Source: Deefgea piscis
GTDB taxonomy: Bacteria > Pseudomonadota > Gammaproteobacteria > Burkholderiales > Chitinibacteraceae
DNA length: 64,000 nt
Assembly (NCBI RefSeq): GCF_019665785.1
Contig: NZ_CP081149.1
Location: 186,001 to 250,000 of the forward strand
Direction: 5' to 3'
In this document: positions 63,084-64,000 of the stretch, one piece after another
Layout of the letters: every line of letters begins with the position of its first letter
Position numbering within the stretch: position 1 is the stretch's first letter
Translations under genes and position numbers: made by a program
The notes under the pieces: generated by a model
Told to the model about the DNA's origin: nothing
The model's input: only the letters and a program-made list of their open reading frames with translations
Databases searched by the model: none

Positions 63084-63110
63084 TAAAAAAATGGCCTGCA
63101 AAGCAGGCCA
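63084..63110 (-). terminator. rho-independent terminator of the methyltransferase gene
   Basis: TGGCCTGC / GCAGGCCA forms a perfect 8-bp stem with a three-base loop, followed on the minus strand by a run of seven T. Confidence 0.85.
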
Positions 63111-63121
63111 GATACGACGAT

Positions 63122-64000
63122 TTAAACGCGCAATAGCGCGATTTTAAGTGGGTGCTGACCATCTGATGTTGGGAAATCGCTATCAGGCTTAATCCATTCC
63201 ATGCTGCTGATTGGGCGGCCGGCTTTAGTCGCCGAGCGCTCAAGTTGATCGAGCCAAGCATCGCGTGACACTTGCGCAACGTTATTGCAACAAATCAGCG
63301 TACCGCCTTCGTTGGTCGACAATAGCGCGGGCTTAAACACTGAGGCGTAATCATTGACCAAATCAACCACGCCAAACGGGCTTTTCGAGAAGCGAGGTGG
63401 ATCGAGCATCACCAAATCAAATTGCTGTTTTTCCAGTTTTGGGAACGTTGGCATGCGTTTACCGCGCACCATTGTCGCCTGACCTTTACCTGATAATTGA
63501 TTCAACGCCGCAAAAGCATCCGATTGCACAAAGCGCACGCGGATCGGCAAATCGTTGAGTTTGGCATTGTCTTTACCCACCAATAAACTCGACTCAGCAA
63601 AATCAATATTCACTACATGGCGGGCACCGGCTTTGGCGGCAGCAATACCCACGCCGCAGGTGTAGGCAAATAGATTGAGCACGGATTTGCCTGCGGCTTC
63701 TTGCATCACGCGACGACGGCCGGCGCGTAAATCCAAAAATAACCATGGATCTTGACCGTTGTGGCGACCTTGAATGCGGTAATTCACACCCAGTTCTTGA
63801 GCAATGCGTGGCTCGTAAGCGATGATTTCTTCGGCTTCGGTCAGACGATTCATCACCCGCGAATTGCCGTGGCTGCGATCGTTATACACGAGGGCGCAAG
63901 CTGGGTAAGTGCGGGCATAAAACGCTTCGATTTCAGCGTATTGTTCAATCGACAAAGCGCGGTGGAAGGTTTGAATCAGGATTAAGTCGTTGTAACGATC
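63122..64000 (-). CDS. class I SAM-dependent methyltransferase, RlmI/RlmK-like (partial)
   Basis: The frame is open to the window edge, giving at least 292 residues. The 5' end (toward higher coordinates) lies outside; reading continues as DRYNDLILIQTFHRA before the first internal start. The SAM-binding motif is VLNLFAYTCGVGIAAAKAGA, followed by NIDFAESSL and the catalytic-region LDPPRFSKS. This matches 23S rRNA m5C methyltransferases of the RlmI type, which usually have about 390 residues with an N-terminal PUA domain that would be off the edge. The target base is not certain. Confidence 0.85.
   Translation of the reverse strand, partial: DRYNDLILIQTFHRALSIEQYAEIEAFYARTYPACALVYNDRSHGNSRVMNRLTEAEEIIAYEPRIAQELGVNYRIQGRHNGQDPWLFLDLRAGRRRVMQEAAGKSVLNLFAYTCGVGIAAAKAGARHVVNIDFAESSLLVGKDNAKLNDLPIRVRFVQSDAFAALNQLSGKGQATMVRGKRMPTFPKLEKQQFDLVMLDPPRFSKSPFGVVDLVNDYASVFKPALLSTNEGGTLICCNNVAQVSRDAWLDQLERSATKAGRPISSMEWIKPDSDFPTSDGQHPLKIALLRV

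Overview
This 64 kb window reads as bacterial chromosome from a free-living betaproteobacterium, most likely order Neisseriales and close to the Chitinibacteraceae (Chitinibacter/Deefgea/Iodobacter type). That placement is inferred from the gene set: a PilU twitching ATPase, the anaerobic ubiquinone genes ubiUVT plus ubiK, glnK-amtB under a sigma-54 promoter, several chemoreceptors with CheD, diguanylate cyclases, and a second GlmS-like protein. Base composition is moderate, except for the strikingly AT-rich left end.

Layout. 1-6.65 kb is the end of a surface-polysaccharide locus on the minus strand: three large multidomain glycosyltransferases, a coiled-coil protein and a wecC remnant. The remnant is cut off by an intact IS903-type IS5 element (6640-7688). 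That element has no target duplication, so DNA next to it has probably been deleted. 8.4-12.6 kb is an EmrAB/outer-membrane-factor efflux operon. An IS110-family element follows (about 12.6-13.8 kb), and its long noncoding end folds like a bridge RNA. 14-20 kb holds a phosphoesterase, YegD, an array of ten CCCCAAT repeats, RhlE, PilU and a GNAT enzyme. 21-26 kb holds YjdM, 6-phosphogluconate dehydrogenase, ubiUVT and a chemoreceptor. 27-30 kb is glnK-amtB, diverging from ubiK. 30.4-31 kb has a 49-residue small gene and the RNase P RNA.

31-43.7 kb contains pldA, pyrC, a TusA-like protein, a PepSY/PepSY/cytochrome b561/two-component cluster, a PfkB kinase, one degenerate and one canonical GGDEF protein, rsuA and tRNA-Tyr. 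44-56 kb contains nudC, a BenE transporter, a 267-bp nested inverted-repeat element, an EamA transporter, the GlmS paralogue lacking its glutaminase cysteine, a second chemoreceptor, an acetyltransferase, two unrecognised proteins and proB. 56.6-56.95 kb is a gene-free cluster of DnaA boxes with a DnaA-trio-like stretch, an origin-like signature. It is followed by a cheD gene carrying a run of nine G in frame. The right end has MarC, a divergent EAL/HDOD protein, yaeQ, a HAD phosphatase, an ALG10-like membrane glycosyltransferase and an rRNA-methyltransferase-like gene that runs off the edge.

Most coding sequence is ordinary housekeeping. The features most worth a second look are the origin-like DnaA-box cluster, the poly-G tract in cheD, the IS110 noncoding RNA candidate, the nested inverted-repeat element with its dispersed ends, the cysteine-less GlmS paralogue and the bacterial ALG10-like protein.
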